Source of the DNA: Fagopyrum homotropicum | Taxonomy: Eukaryota; Streptophyta; Magnoliopsida; Caryophyllales; Polygonaceae | DNA: 64,000 nt | Assembly: GCA_033239125.1 (NCBI GenBank) | Contig: BSWB01000004.1 | Span: forward strand, 121,529,235 to 121,593,234 | Direction: 5' to 3' | Shown here: one piece after another, positions 43,923 to 55,385 of the stretch | Layout: each line of letters starts with the position of its first letter | Position numbering within the stretch: position 1 is the first letter of the stretch | The notes under the pieces: model-generated | Database searches by the model: none | What the model was told of the DNA's origin: nothing | The model's input: only the letters and a program-made list of their open reading frames with translations | Translations under genes and position numbers: made by a program

Positions 43923-46900
43923 TGTTCGCCCCTAGAGGTGTGTGCAAATAAGTTTTAAATTTATAAAACTAGAATCAAGCAAGCGAACCCGCAGTGTACG
44001 GATCGACGTAGTTAAGCAAGAATTCCAGAGTATCGAACACAGGGATTTGGGTGGGAACAAATTCAATTGCAGGTTATCAAGCGAGTAAATATGAGAGTTT
44101 TGCAAATATTGGGAAAAACAACAATCCTAAAGATCCAAGTATCCAGCTGTGGCAATTGATTCAAGATATACTAATGATATAAAGACAGAGTTGAGATATG
44201 CAAAGGTATGCTAATGTAAGGTAATCGTACGGTAAAGTTCCAAAAACCTTATATAACTCACCTACAAGACACTCTCTATGCAGGTTGTTGAGGCTCAATA
44301 TAGAAAGGTTCTAAAGGTAAGAATCAATATCAAATACCCAAACTTACAATCCAAGGATCAAGACTAACTTAGCCGATTATGGTTATGACACTCACAATCG
44401 AGGTAGAGGTTGTTGAGGCTTCACTACCACCTAGAAAAGGCAAGCCTAAACTAAGTTAAAGCAAATCTTTAACTTTGGATTAAAGTAAAAGCAGGTTCGT
44501 AAACTTAAGGGAAATTACGGGCAGATCTTGAGACTCCACGGCCGTGGAACTCAAGAACAAGCCGTAATTAAGGGTTTGTCGACGATTCTCTCTAACTCTC
44601 AGGGTCTAATCTGTTTACGATCGATCTATCATCATCTAAGCCACAACTATCAACCCTTCACCTTAGAATTGTTAAGGGTCTTTAGCCAATAACTGTCATA
44701 TTGATATCATTCAAGAATTAAAAGATAGAAAGATGAAAACTTCCGAAAACTTTCAATAATCTTCAAAACAATCTCAAAGTCACAACCAAGAAGGAATGTA
44801 GTCAATAGATTCAAAATAAGTCAAACAATCACAATCTTAGGAAAGAAGGAAGAACGGGATGTCAATCCGTTTTCCAAATCAAACCTAAACAAGAAGAGAG
44901 TTCTTCTTGCAACAATCTTCCAAAAGCTTCGATATTTCCCCAATTCGGAGATCTCAACAGCGATCTCCACCAAAGGTGCGAGAATAGGCAATTCCCAAAT
45001 GCGAATTTCAATCTCCAACGAGATGTCAATGCTTCCAAGCGAGGGCTAATACGGCGTTCCAATTCTCTAAGCGGAGATGAAGTGTGGTGTAAGCGGCGAT
45101 TGTAAGCAGGCATAACGGAATTGATGACATGAATTATGTACCATCATATTCATGCATATTGTAGAAGATTGTCTCAGTTTACCTTGCATTTAGAGAGATT
45201 TTGTATGCTTTTTATGTTCTATTCAATCAATTGTCGAAAATAGAGGTCTACCCGAGATTTTGATGAATTGTAGGTAAATGGAGCGGAATTGGAAGCAAAA
45301 ATAGAGCAAGAAGCATCTAAGGATGTTAAGGGAGCTAAAGGAGTCTTAGAAGGATCACAAAGAGCTGAGGAATTGCAAAGGAGAAGCATAGAAGACGAAC
45401 CAAAGGAAGAGCACTTTCTGTTGAAGAAAATCGTGCCAATATATATATATATAAATCGGACGATTTTCATACCTTGAAATCGAACGGTTTTGCACCTAAA
45501 TCGACTAGGTCGATTTTCTTCACGATTCGGCCAAATGGAAAGACGACACAAAGCCCAATTATTTTGGGCTAGAGGAGAGTTTTGCTAAACGGCCCATCTA
45601 CAAGAAAGTATAGAGGAGAACCCTAGGAACGAAGACGAGAAGGCCGCAGCGGGAAATCTTTACAGGTTTTGGAGAAATCGACGATTCTTGGAGAGAGATT
45701 GAAGAGCTTTTGCCGGAAAGTTATTCTTGATCTTTGATTGTGAGATTTATTTATCCATTGCATTGTTTGTGGTTTGTGAACACGAAATTGAGTTGTTTGA
45801 GAGATACATTGAGCAGATTTGACAATTGTTTACAGATTTGAAAGTTATTGATTTTTTCATTCAAGATTTGGTTTCTTTGCGATATCTTTCTCAATAATTA
45901 ATTTGATTCGATTTTGAAAATGGTTGGCTAAAAACCTTGTGATTCTGGGGAGGATAGTTGATGATTAAGGCTTAGATGATGATAGACTGGACTCATTCAA
46001 ACATTAGGACCCTGAGAGTTTAGATTTTAGTTTTGCGACAAACAGGAAAATCGGACTGTTCTTGAGGAAAATCGGCCGATTTTCTTATAAACAGGGCGAT
46101 TTATTCTTCTGACGAACTTTAATTGAACTAATTTTTAATCAAAACTAATCATTGTCTAAATCCCAATCTTGATTAACCTTTCTACCCTCTAATTGAATGT
46201 ATGAAGGCACTTCAAACCTGTTTCTACATTTAATAGATTAAGATCGCAAGATTTGGGTAATAAAGAGATTCAACACCCTTTATTAAGATTTTAAGTGTGC
46301 TTTCTAATCTTTACTTTGGAGAGTCATATCCTAGAGTTTTAGATAGTTAGTTTGAACATAATTCTTGTCTCTAGATCTTTCTATATTGCAGCCTCAACAA
46401 CCCTTATAGAGAGAACCTATAGATTAGTCATATAGGTTTCGGAACTTCATCGTACGAATCCTACCTTTGAACATTCAATCTTGGCAATATAAATTATGTC
46501 CTAAACCTATAGAAGTGTCTTGAATCGAAAGCCTAAATCGGATACTTGAATCCTTGGAATCATTTCTCTCTTTATCAAATCACAAAAGTTTTTATACTTT
46601 CGCTAGATAATTGAAATCGGAATTATTCTCACCAAATCCCTGAGTTCGACTCTGGAATTCTTACCTTTCTACAGCTGATCCGTACACTGCGGGTTCGCTT
46701 TGCTTTTGAGTTCTAGATATAAATATTAAGACTTTGACGCACACCCTTTTGAGCGAACAGGAATCTTGCTTTGTCCGTTCTTTTTATAGGGCAAGATAAA
46801 ATATCGGCCCGGCCCAATCTTCAAAAGATCGTGGCTTCAAAGTGTGGCGAAAAAGATCGCCAAGATCACGGTCGTGGAAGGTTCCACGACCGTAATTTAG

Positions 46901-47336
46901 AGCGTGGATTATGTCACGGTTCGGACCATATGTTCCACGACCGTAATAGTTACCGTAATGCATCACGCCTCTCTTTGCAGAGTTCCACGGCCGTGGAACT
47001 GAACGTGGTTTGTAGTACGGCCGTATTTTAGAGCGTGGTTTAGGGCAAGAACGTGATTCTTCCCTAGCCTCGTGCATTCCTCAAGTTGAACTCCAATTTG
47101 CTCCTAAGAATGCCCTCAATCCATGGACATATTCAATCAACTCTTCTTTTGCTCGATTTCGTTCGGAAATGACTCTCAATCACCTATATTTCAACATAAA
47201 GCTAGTGTAGACATCCATATCGACAATATAGGTAATACTAGCTCACATATGCAACAAAGCTCAATCAAAGACTATCAATATGAATCAAATACGTTTAGAA
47301 AACGTGCCTAAAGTATCACAATATTTCATGCTAACA
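43923..47336 (-). repeat. 5' LTR of element 2 (family C), split by a solo LTR
   Basis: The two pieces 43923-45121 and 46765-47336 sum to 1771 bp and match 25672-27443. CCACGGCCGTGG is at 44536-44547 and 46985-46996. The split is at the GGAAT target site of the solo LTR. Confidence 0.95.
45122..46759 (+). mobile_element. Solo LTR of family A inside the element 2 LTR
   Basis: 1638 bp, TGATGACATG...GAGCGAACA, flanked by GGAAT (45117-45121 and 46760-46764). The empty site is present in the other LTR of element 2 at about 26866-26870. It is close to the element 1 LTR 11683-13324. Family-A palindromes are at 45424-45470, 45475-45525 and 46045-46090. The internal region was lost by LTR-LTR recombination. 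Confidence 0.96.
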
Positions 47337-47341
47337 AATAT

Positions 47342-48542
47342 CACAAACCGAAGCTCCTATTACCGGGTAAGTCTCAAGGTGTTAAGGAAAGGAACTGTAA
47401 TCTCAAACCAACACACCACCCAAGGGAATAGAATCAACCTTTACCGGGTAAGTCTCAAGCTAACTCACAAGGATGGGATGAAGGCACACTCAAACCCCAA
47501 TAAAGGATAAACCTTTATTACCTACACTTATGATCATGGGTAAACAAACAAAGGAATCACCGGGTAAATCTCATCCTAGGCTTGCATTGAACCAGGAAAG
47601 GTGTAATAAGAATAGGATATGGCAAACTAGAACTCTTAACTCTTAGTTTCGGATCAGAAAAGGTCACCTCGTTCAGTCAAGTTCCACCCCGGCCGAGATG
47701 TTCATCGACTGAGCGAGATGATCTAGGGTTAAGGTTAAAGGCTCGAGCTTTCAGGGTCCTACTGGGATTAAGATCACTCTATCATCGTCTTTCCCACAAC
47801 TTTCAGCCAATCACCCTAGAATTGCATAAAAAGCTTAGCCAATCATCATCACGATAAAAATAATCAAATATAAGGGAAAGGAATAATATTCGAACAAGTA
47901 AACCTTAACAAAAAGACCTCAATAACTAAATCAAATAACATCAAGTAATCGTTTCTCAAATCACAAATCAAACAAGACAACAAACCAAAAGGGAATCTAA
48001 GAAAGTCTTACAAACTCCCTCAAAAGCTATCTCAAAACTATGAATCCTTACTTCCTTGATCTTCAATCCTTCAATCCTTCCTTCAAACCTCCAAAAAATC
48101 TCCCTAATCCGCAGATTATTGGGTGTGTAGAAGATGGCAGATCCAAAAGATGGTTAAATTGTGGAAAATTCAACCCTTTATATAGGAGAATTATCTTCCA
48201 AAGATAATAATATCTTAAAAGATAATTTCCTATAAAATATATCCATATCTCTAAAATAAATCTCCCAAAAATAAGATCTTCCTTCCAGAAATCCAACCCA
48301 AAAATATAAGATATCTTCTTTCCAAAAATAAAAGATCTCATCCAAAAATATGGATCTCGCCGGCGGCAGGGTGTTCGCCTCGGTCGGGACGCTCCTCAGG
48401 ATCACCTCGGTCGAGGTGACACTGTAGCTGACCGAGGTGAATCTCAACTGAATGTGAAATCTCTCATATCTGGTCCAAGGTAAGTCTTCTTCATCATTTC
48501 CATGCTTCCTGAGTTCTTCCTTAAGCTCCAGATTGTAACTCC
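47342..48542 (-). repeat. LTR A, middle piece (family B, minus strand)
   Basis: Continues LTR A after element 2. It holds four TTACCCGGTAA-type motifs (about 47361-47580, on the other strand) and CACCTCGGTCGAGGTG at 48403-48418. It ends at the ACTCC target site (48538-48542) of element 4. The unbroken version is LTR B, 60530-61740. Confidence 0.92.
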
Positions 48543-50291
48543 TGATAGCATGAATTATTGTCTATATTTTGGGTCCTGTTTAGAAGTTTTATCTTCAATA
48601 ATCTGCATGTTTGGATGTATATTATGTGATTATATTGTCGTTTCATCTACCTTTGCGGGAATCGAGGTCTACACCAAGTTTCGTTGTAATCGTAGGTAAA
48701 ATGGCACGTTTTGCATCAAAAAGGAGCAAAAAGAGCTAAGGAGTCATTGGAGCTACATTCAGGAGCTTAAGGAATAATCCAGGAATCGTGGAATTGGATT
48801 AAAGATTCACTTTGGACCAGATTTGAGGGATTTCACATTCAGTTGTGATTCACCTCGGTTGACTACAGAGTCACCTCGACCGAGGTGATCCAGAGGAGCC
48901 GACTCGACCGAGGCGAATACCTTGGACGCGGCAAGGATATTTTATTCTTGGCTGAGATCTTTTATCTTTGGAAAGAGGATCCTATATTTTTGGGCTGGGT
49001 TCCTGGAAGGAAGAAGATAAGTAAGCCCATACATTTTACCTATTTTTATGGGAAGAGATCTTTCTAAGATATCTTATCTTTGGAGAGTAATTTTCCTATA
49101 AAAAGGGTTGGATTTTCCACAAATCCATATCATGCTATACCACCGATCGTGCTTAGAGCAGCAGTCTTACCCTACTACAGTTGGGAGATTTAAAGAACCT
49201 TTTTGAAGGTTGAAAAAGGAAGTTTAGAGCTTTTATAACTTTTGTGAAGGGTTTTGTAAGATTCTCTTAGATTCCCTTCATTGTCGTTGTCTTGTTGGAT
49301 TTTTATCCAAGGAATGCTTTTTGTTTGGTAATTGATTCAGTTATTGAAGCCTTTCTCTTAGGGTTTTCTTGTTCAATTCTTCTCTTTCTTCCCATATACT
49401 TGATTATTGCTTTCATGATGATGAGTGGCTAATTTCCTTGTGTGATTCTAGGGTGATTGGCTGAAGGTTGTGGGAAAAAAAATGATAGAATCATCTTAAT
49501 CACAGTAGGACCCTGAAAGTTCGAGTCTTTACCCTTAACCCTAAGCATCTCGCTCAGTCGATGAACATCTCGGCCGAGGTGGAATTCTTCTTACCGAGGT
49601 GACTTATCTGATCCGAAACTGAGAGTTAAGTGTTAGAGTTTGCCAAATCCTATCCTTATTGCACCTTTCCTAGTTCAATGCAAGCCTAGGATGAGACTTA
49701 CCCGGTAATTCCTTTGTTTGTTTACCCATGATCATAAGTGTAGGTAATAAAGGTTTATCCTTTATTGGGTTTTGAGTGTGCTTTCATTCCATCTTTGTGA
49801 GTTAGCATGAGACTTACCCGGTAAAGGTTGATTCTATTCCCTTAGATAGTGTGTTAGTTTGAGGATATAGTTCTTTTCCTTAATTCCTTGAGACTTACCC
49901 GGTAATAGGAGTTACGGTTTGGGATTAGTGAATAGTGAGACTTACCCGGTGATCTATTCCACTTTAGTAACACCTTCCTTTTGCAAAATCTCAGCTTTGT
50001 CCGCTTATCATTAGATCTTGAGTTGGAACCACAACTAGATGCTTTAATCCCTAGAATTGCATATTTCCTTAATTGACTTTTTATCATCCTTGATTGTTTT
50101 AATCGCTTTTGTGGTTAGTAATTACAAAGCTTACCTATTCCGACTTTGTTTCACTAAGTCCCTGTGATCGACCCTTGGAATTTCTTGCTTTTTACTACGA
50201 TTGACCCGTACACTGCGGGTTCGCATCCTTGTTTTAAGCTTACATCTAGGGTTATAAATTTAAATTTTGCACACACCGTTTGGAGCGAACA
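48543..50291 (+). repeat. 5' LTR of element 4 (family B)
   Basis: 1749 bp, TGATAGCATG...GAGCGAACA. It has CACCTCGACCGAGGTG at 48872-48887, a TATA-like CCTATAAAAAG at about 49096, and four GAGACTTACCCGGTAA-type motifs between 49690 and 49950. Confidence 0.95.
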
Positions 50292-50297
50292 AGTTTT

Positions 50298-50316
50298 TGG
50301 CGTCGTTGCCGGGGAC
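50298..50316 (+). promoter_or_regulatory. Primer-binding site of element 4
   Basis: TGGCGTCGTTGCCGGGGAC, tRNA-Asp type with one C to T change. Confidence 0.9.
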
Positions 50317-50420
50317 TTGGTCTAGACCGAGCCGGTTGCGGTACGCTTTTGGGGCACTTGCCCCCGTGTCTACTAACCACTCTACTTGAGTGACTTTTGC
50401 AGGTTCTTTTTCTTAGGTTT

Positions 50421-52250
50421 ATGCGAAGAACCCGCGCTGGGAAGGAAATCGTTCCTTACGATCTCGAACCAGAAAAGACCTTCAAACGATGCTTGAGAGA
50501 AGCGAAGATGGCCAACCAAGACGATCGCGATCTTGAGGCCGAATTGAAGGAGGCGTTAGAACAGCTACGCCTCAGCAGGGAAGAACTGAGGCAGGAGAAA
50601 GAAGAAACTCGCACCAGGACTGAAGCGATCGAAGCAGATATGGCAGCCTTACGAGACCAGTATCTACTTCGACCGAGGCAAGACCCTGTTCCAGATCCTC
50701 GACCGATGCAAGATCCAGTTCCAGACCCTCGACCGAGGCAGGTCCCAGCACCTGTTGCCCCGGCCGATGTACTTCCACCTCGGATACCAGTCCGAGGCGC
50801 TCTTTTTGCAGGAATCCTGCAAACCCTAGGGCAAAGGATGGACCCCAATCAACAACTGAGGCGTCCTGGAGTTAACCTAGGAGATCCGGCGGAGCATGAC
50901 TACGAACTTCGACCGCAAGTTCTTTCCATGATTCGCCAATGCCAGTTTGGAGGGCTAGAGAAGGAATCTCCGCATCAACATCTGCAAAACTATGAGATCT
51001 TGATGGAGACCTTGAGACCCTCAAGAATAGAAAACAACAATTATAAGCTAAGACCTTTTTACTTTTCTTTAAAACATAGAGCTCTTACTTGGTATCAATC
51101 TCTTCATCTAGGAAAAATCAGTACTTGGGAGGAGATGACTACGGAATTCTTGACTAAATTCTTCCCCCCTCTAAAACCGCTGAAATGAGAGGGAAGATTA
51201 ATGCATTCATTATGAATGACAAGGAGAGCTTGTCCAAGTCATGGGAGAGGTTTAAAGACATTCTTTTGGATTGCCCACATCATGGGATTCCAAAGATAGA
51301 GTTGTTGGAGATATATTTCAAGGGACTGGACGGAAGCACCCAATTCAACCTCCAACTACTATCCGCCGGTACATTTATGGACATGGCGATTGACGAAGCT
51401 TGGGACTTTATAGAGAAGCAAGCTTTGCATAAGGAGAAATATTCCCACCAAGGAGCTGAAGGTGGAGTTAAAAGAGTCAACTTTCAAGAGGATTCCTCAA
51501 ATAATCAACTCATCTCTTTAAAGAATGACGTGAAACAATTGAAGGAGCTCTTGGTCGCTCAAACCAAGAAGGAAGATCAAGGAACAACAACAATGGATAC
51601 CGTAATAACAACAACAACAACGATTCCCGGAACAACAACTACAACAACAATAGAGGATCCAATAGCAATAATTGGAGGGCAAACAACCAAAATTCGGGTA
51701 ACCCTTACTCTAATTCTAATACGAATGATTCCTCTCCTTTCCTCTCTTCCTCTTCTTCTCCTTCTACTCCATTAAAGAGCTAGGAGCAAGGATCAAGCTC
51801 ATCCCAGCCGGAGAAGAAAGATGTGGTGCTGGAGGCTATCTTGATCAAGCTTAGTGCTATAGAGACATCCATGACTTCATTTTCGAAGGCACAAAAAGCC
51901 TTTGAACAACAACTTGCTAGTAGGGCGAATGAAACGCCAAGAGATCCAAGGAAGCTTCCAGCAAGAACGGAAAGCAACCCTAAGGGCCAGATTATGGCCA
52001 TAACGATGAGGAGTGGACTGAAGACTGCAAATCCAATGCCTCGGTCGGTGCCAGTATAGACGAAGACCACCTCGGTCCAGGTGCAGTCGAAGAACACTTC
52101 GGCCGAGATGCCAACCGAGGTGAAGCCACAGAAAGCGGAGGAGAAAACTGAAGTTTATGTTCCACCTCCTGCATATAAACCACCACTTTTCCATTCCCCC
52201 AGTCAAGGGCCGGAGCACATCTAGACAAGAACTTTGGTAAGTTCCTTGAC
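50421..52250 (+). pseudogene. gag: Gag of Athila element 4, frameshifted
   Basis: ATG 50421 (Met-Arg-Arg-Thr-Arg) follows TTTTGCAG and is preferred to the upstream in-frame non-ATG start. A charged coiled-coil-like N-terminus is followed by a stretch (50690-50790) of repeated Asp-Pro-Arg-Pro units encoded by family-B palindrome copies. The capsid-like core (LTWYQSLHLGKISTWEEMTTEFL) comes next. A single-base shift near 51170 moves the frame to 51185; another near 51585 lies before the Asn-rich tail. TAG 51780-51782 stands where relatives have CAG, and a further stop is near 52059. No zinc knuckle. Not functional as it stands. Confidence 0.83.
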
Positions 52251-53234
52251 TTGATGAATAAACTACACATCAACATTCCTTTCCTTGATGCCATTCTAGG
52301 GATGCCCGCCTATGGGAAGTTATTGAAAGAGATTCTATCAAGGAAGAGGAAGCTGGAAGACTTTGGTGAAGTAAGGATGACATCTAAATCCTCGGAGCTT
52401 ATTCAAATCATGAAGGAGAAGATGCCACCCAAGTTGAGAGATCCCGGCTCATTTTTCATTCCCATTCAAGTTGGGGATGTCACTTGTGAAGCCTTATGTG
52501 ATCTAGGAGCCAGCGTGAGCATCATCCCGCTGGAGCTATGTGTTAAGATCCGACTTGGAGAGCCCAAGCCGGTTAAGATAAGGCTATACATGGCGGACCG
52601 CTCCATTACCCATCCCGTGGGCATTTTGGAAGACGTTCCGGTTAAGTTAGGTAACTTCTATTTACTTATCGACTTTGTTGTACTTGATATTCCCGCAGAT
52701 TATCCTGTTCCTATCATTCTCGGGAGGCCATTTCTAGCAACTTCGGGTTGCAATATGGACTGTAAGAACGCCAAGTTGAAATTCAATATTGGCGGAGATG
52801 AAGTGGAATTCGCATTACTTGCGGCCATGAAGGGAGAGTAGCTAAGAGATGATATCTTCAACATCTATGATGAAGAAGAATCAAGAGATTTGGTGAGCTC
52901 TATCCTTACTAAAGATCCACTTGAGAAAATTATTAGTTTTAGTTTAATGGAGGAAGGTATAGATGCTTCTTGTGATGCAGATATACGGAGCTTAAAGGCG
53001 CTGGATGAAGATTCAGGAGCTAAAACTGAGAAACTAACCCAGGAGACGAAGATCTCCAGTTTCGGTTCCAGTTATAGTACCTCGACCGAGGCACTTTCTG
53101 GACCAATCGAGGCGACTGAAGAACACCTCGGTCAACGCCTCTGCGCCTCGACCGAGGTCGAAGGCGAGATGATGTCAACTGAGACTACTGAAAATAACAA
53201 ACTTCTTACTCCCCTCTCTGACATTCATCCTTAG
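52251..53234 (+). pseudogene. pro: Protease and linker of Athila element 4
   Basis: Homologous to the protease in gag-pro of element 2, with ALCDLGASVSIIP (active-site Asp kept) and IILGRPFLATSGC. TAG 52839-52841 interrupts it, and the linker continues in frame to a stop at 53232-53234. The linker DNA holds family-B motifs (CCTCGACCGAGG types at about 52065-52125 and 53080-53160). Where RT should follow, the sequence passes directly to the RNaseH-IN connector. Confidence 0.85.
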
Positions 53235-54554
53235 TTGGTGGAACATTCTCTCCACCAACTTTCTGACAATAAAGGACCTTGGTATGCTGATATTGTTAAT
53301 TATCTTGTTTGCCAGGAAATACCACCCGGATTGACGTACGCTCAAAGGAAGAAATTCTTCAAAGACGTACGCCACTACTACTGGGATGAACCGCTGCTAT
53401 TCAAGCGCGGGCCGGATGGGATGCTTCGAAGATGCATTCCAAAAGATGAAGTTAATAGCGTCATATGGCATTGTCACTTACTTCCTTGTGGAGGACATGC
53501 TAGCGCCAACAAGACATGCGCTAAGGTATTGCGTTCCGGTTTCTTTTGGCCTACATTATTTAAAGATGTACAATCGTTTGTTGTCTCTTGTGATGCATGC
53601 CAAAGAACAGGGAACTTATCTAGGAGGAACGAAATGCCACTTAATAACATTCAAGAGGTGGAAATCTTTGATGTATGGGGGATAGACTTCATGGGACCTT
53701 TCCCATCCTCCGGAGGAAACCTCTATATTCTTCTAGCAGTTGATTACGTCTCTAGATGGGTTGAAGCCATTGCTTCCCCCACTAATGACGCCAAGGTGGT
53801 TGTGAAGTTCTTTAACATGACCGTCTTTCCACGTTTTGGAACTCCACGCATCATCATCAGCGATGGAGGGACGCATTTCATCAACCAGAAGTTTAAGGCA
53901 CTTCTATCAAAGTATGGGGTGACCCACAAGGTAGCAACCCCTTATCACCCTCAAACTAGTGGACAGGTCGAGATCTCGAATAGAGAAATCAAAGCAATTT
54001 TGGAGAAGACCGTCTCTAGGACGAGGAAGGATTGGTCCATGAAATTGGACGACGCTCTTTGGGCCAACAAGACCGCATTTAAGACTCCCATTGGTACCAC
54101 CCCTTATAATTTGGTATACGGGAAATCTTGTCATTTGCCCGTTGAGTTAGAACACAAAGCATATTGGGCGATCAAATGGTTGAACTTCGACATCAAGGAA
54201 GCCGGTGAGAAGCGGCTATTGGATATCAACGAGCTGGAGGAGCTGCGTTTGAACACTTACGAGAATGCCAAAATTTATAAAGAAAGGACGAAGAAATGGC
54301 ATGACAAGCGCATCATCCCTAAGGAGCTTAAAGAAGGAGACTTAGTTCTACTCTTCAACTCCCGCCTCCGCCTCTTTCCAGGTAAGTTGAAATCTAGATG
54401 GACCGGACCTTATGTTGTGAAACATGTTTTTCCTCATGGTGCAGTTGAGATTTGGGGCGAAACGAGTGGAAGCTTCAAGGTCAATGGTCATAGACTTAAG
54501 AAATACAAACCGGAAGTTCCGGTTGAGGAGGTTGCACCACTATACCTCGTTTGA
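53235..54554 (+). CDS. IN: Integrase of Athila element 4 (intact frame)
   Basis: 439 codons open to TGA 54552-54554. It begins with the connector (GPWYADIVNYLVC then Gln, where elements 1 and 2 have TAG). It carries the HHCC zinc region (CHLLPCGGHASANK ... CDACQRTGN), the DDE core (VWGIDFMGPF, IISDGGTHF, SGQVEISNREIKA) and the C-terminal RWTGPYVVKHVFPHGA part. The frame is the same as protease upstream, separated by one stop. No RT or RNase H lies between. An 8-bp inverted repeat GTTGGTGG/CCACCAAC (53234-53241, 53252-53259) marks the deletion region. The integrase alone looks competent by its motifs. Confidence 0.9.
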   Translation: MVEHSLHQLSDNKGPWYADIVNYLVCQEIPPGLTYAQRKKFFKDVRHYYWDEPLLFKRGPDGMLRRCIPKDEVNSVIWHCHLLPCGGHASANKTCAKVLRSGFFWPTLFKDVQSFVVSCDACQRTGNLSRRNEMPLNNIQEVEIFDVWGIDFMGPFPSSGGNLYILLAVDYVSRWVEAIASPTNDAKVVVKFFNMTVFPRFGTPRIIISDGGTHFINQKFKALLSKYGVTHKVATPYHPQTSGQVEISNREIKAILEKTVSRTRKDWSMKLDDALWANKTAFKTPIGTTPYNLVYGKSCHLPVELEHKAYWAIKWLNFDIKEAGEKRLLDINELEELRLNTYENAKIYKERTKKWHDKRIIPKELKEGDLVLLFNSRLRLFPGKLKSRWTGPYVVKHVFPHGAVEIWGETSGSFKVNGHRLKKYKPEVPVEEVAPLYLV

Positions 54555-54591
54555 GAGACGCAGTACGGTCCAGCTAGCGACCTTAAATCAA

Positions 54592-54616
54592 GCGCTTCTT
54601 GGGAGGCAACCCAAGG
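54592..54616 (+). other. Conserved hairpin H1, element 4
   Basis: GCGCTTCTTGGGAGGCAACC, then CAAGG, 37 bases after the integrase stop, followed by a T-rich tract. Confidence 0.73.
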
Positions 54617-54794
54617 TATTGCTTTCTTTTTCCCTTTTTCTAGCCTAGCTTAGATAGTTTGCTTTTGCTTTGCTTTGTTTTGTTTTTGGCGTCCTAGAAG
54701 ACAACAGGTGACATCTAAGGAAGGAACACAACCCAGGAGCACAACTGGAAGGATAGAAGTTCGAGAATTTAAGAAGACGGAGTTTGACTGAGAC

Positions 54795-54949
54795 ACATCT
54801 CGGTTGCTGTCACAGCACCTCGACCGAGATGATTCTTGAGCAACCGAGGCGACTAGGGTTTCTGAAGATCCACCTCGGTCCGTACCACCTCGGTTCAATC
54901 GAGACCACCTCGACCGAGGTGACAGCAGTTCCAGAAAAGGGTATAAAAG
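54795..54949 (+). promoter_or_regulatory. Internal promoter candidate of element 4: family-B palindromes and TATA box
   Basis: CACCTCGACCGAGATG (54816-54831) and the perfect CACCTCGACCGAGGTG (54906-54921), then TATAAAAG at 54942-54949, 20 bases downstream. A leader of about 435 bases, with another palindrome (GCCTCGGCCGAGG, about 55321), leads to the ORF1 ATG at 55386. The layout equals that of elements 1 and 2. Confidence 0.62.
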
Positions 54950-55385
54950 GGGCTGAGATTTCTCTCTCCTCCTTTACCTTTTCCTCGACCGCGGCACGCC
55001 TTTTGCCTCGCTTCGCCAATCTTCGCTCGTTTTCGACGATTCTTGCTTCCAAACCGCTAAGAAAGGGTAGAGAATCACAGTGCAAGTGCAAATCTGCGAG
55101 AAAAACAAACCGAATCGACCGAATCTAGGTAAAATCGGAAAAACCCTAACCTCGCTCTTTTCCGCTGTTTTCCTTCGAATTGGGCTTTGATTGCCCCTGC
55201 ATTTGCTGAGAAACAGATTAAGTACCCCATAGGAACCTTTGGTAGTGATTTTGGGGGAAAAGAACTGGATTTTTGAGGAAATCAGTCGCGCAGTTTTTCG
55301 CCTCGGTCCAGTCGGCTTGTGCCTCGGCCGAGGTGTTCTACAGAGTTTTCAGGCCGACCGAGGTGGTCTGACAAGTTACAGAAAG

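Larger units (their letters stand above)
25672..47336 (-). mobile_element. Athila element 2 (family C), nearly complete, with two nested insertions
   Basis: A full Athila element on the minus strand: 5' LTR 43923-47336 (containing a solo LTR), PBS, gag-pro, RT, RNase H, IN, ORF1, two polypurine tracts, and 3' LTR 25672-27443. The target site is ACTAT on the left (25667-25671) and AATAT on the right (47337-47341), one base changed. The empty site CTACTCACTATCACAAACC is present at about 60521-60539. The LTRs differ at roughly 19 sites in 1771 by eye (about 1%), so it inserted fairly recently. It carries the CCACGGCCGTGG palindrome family. Confidence 0.93.
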
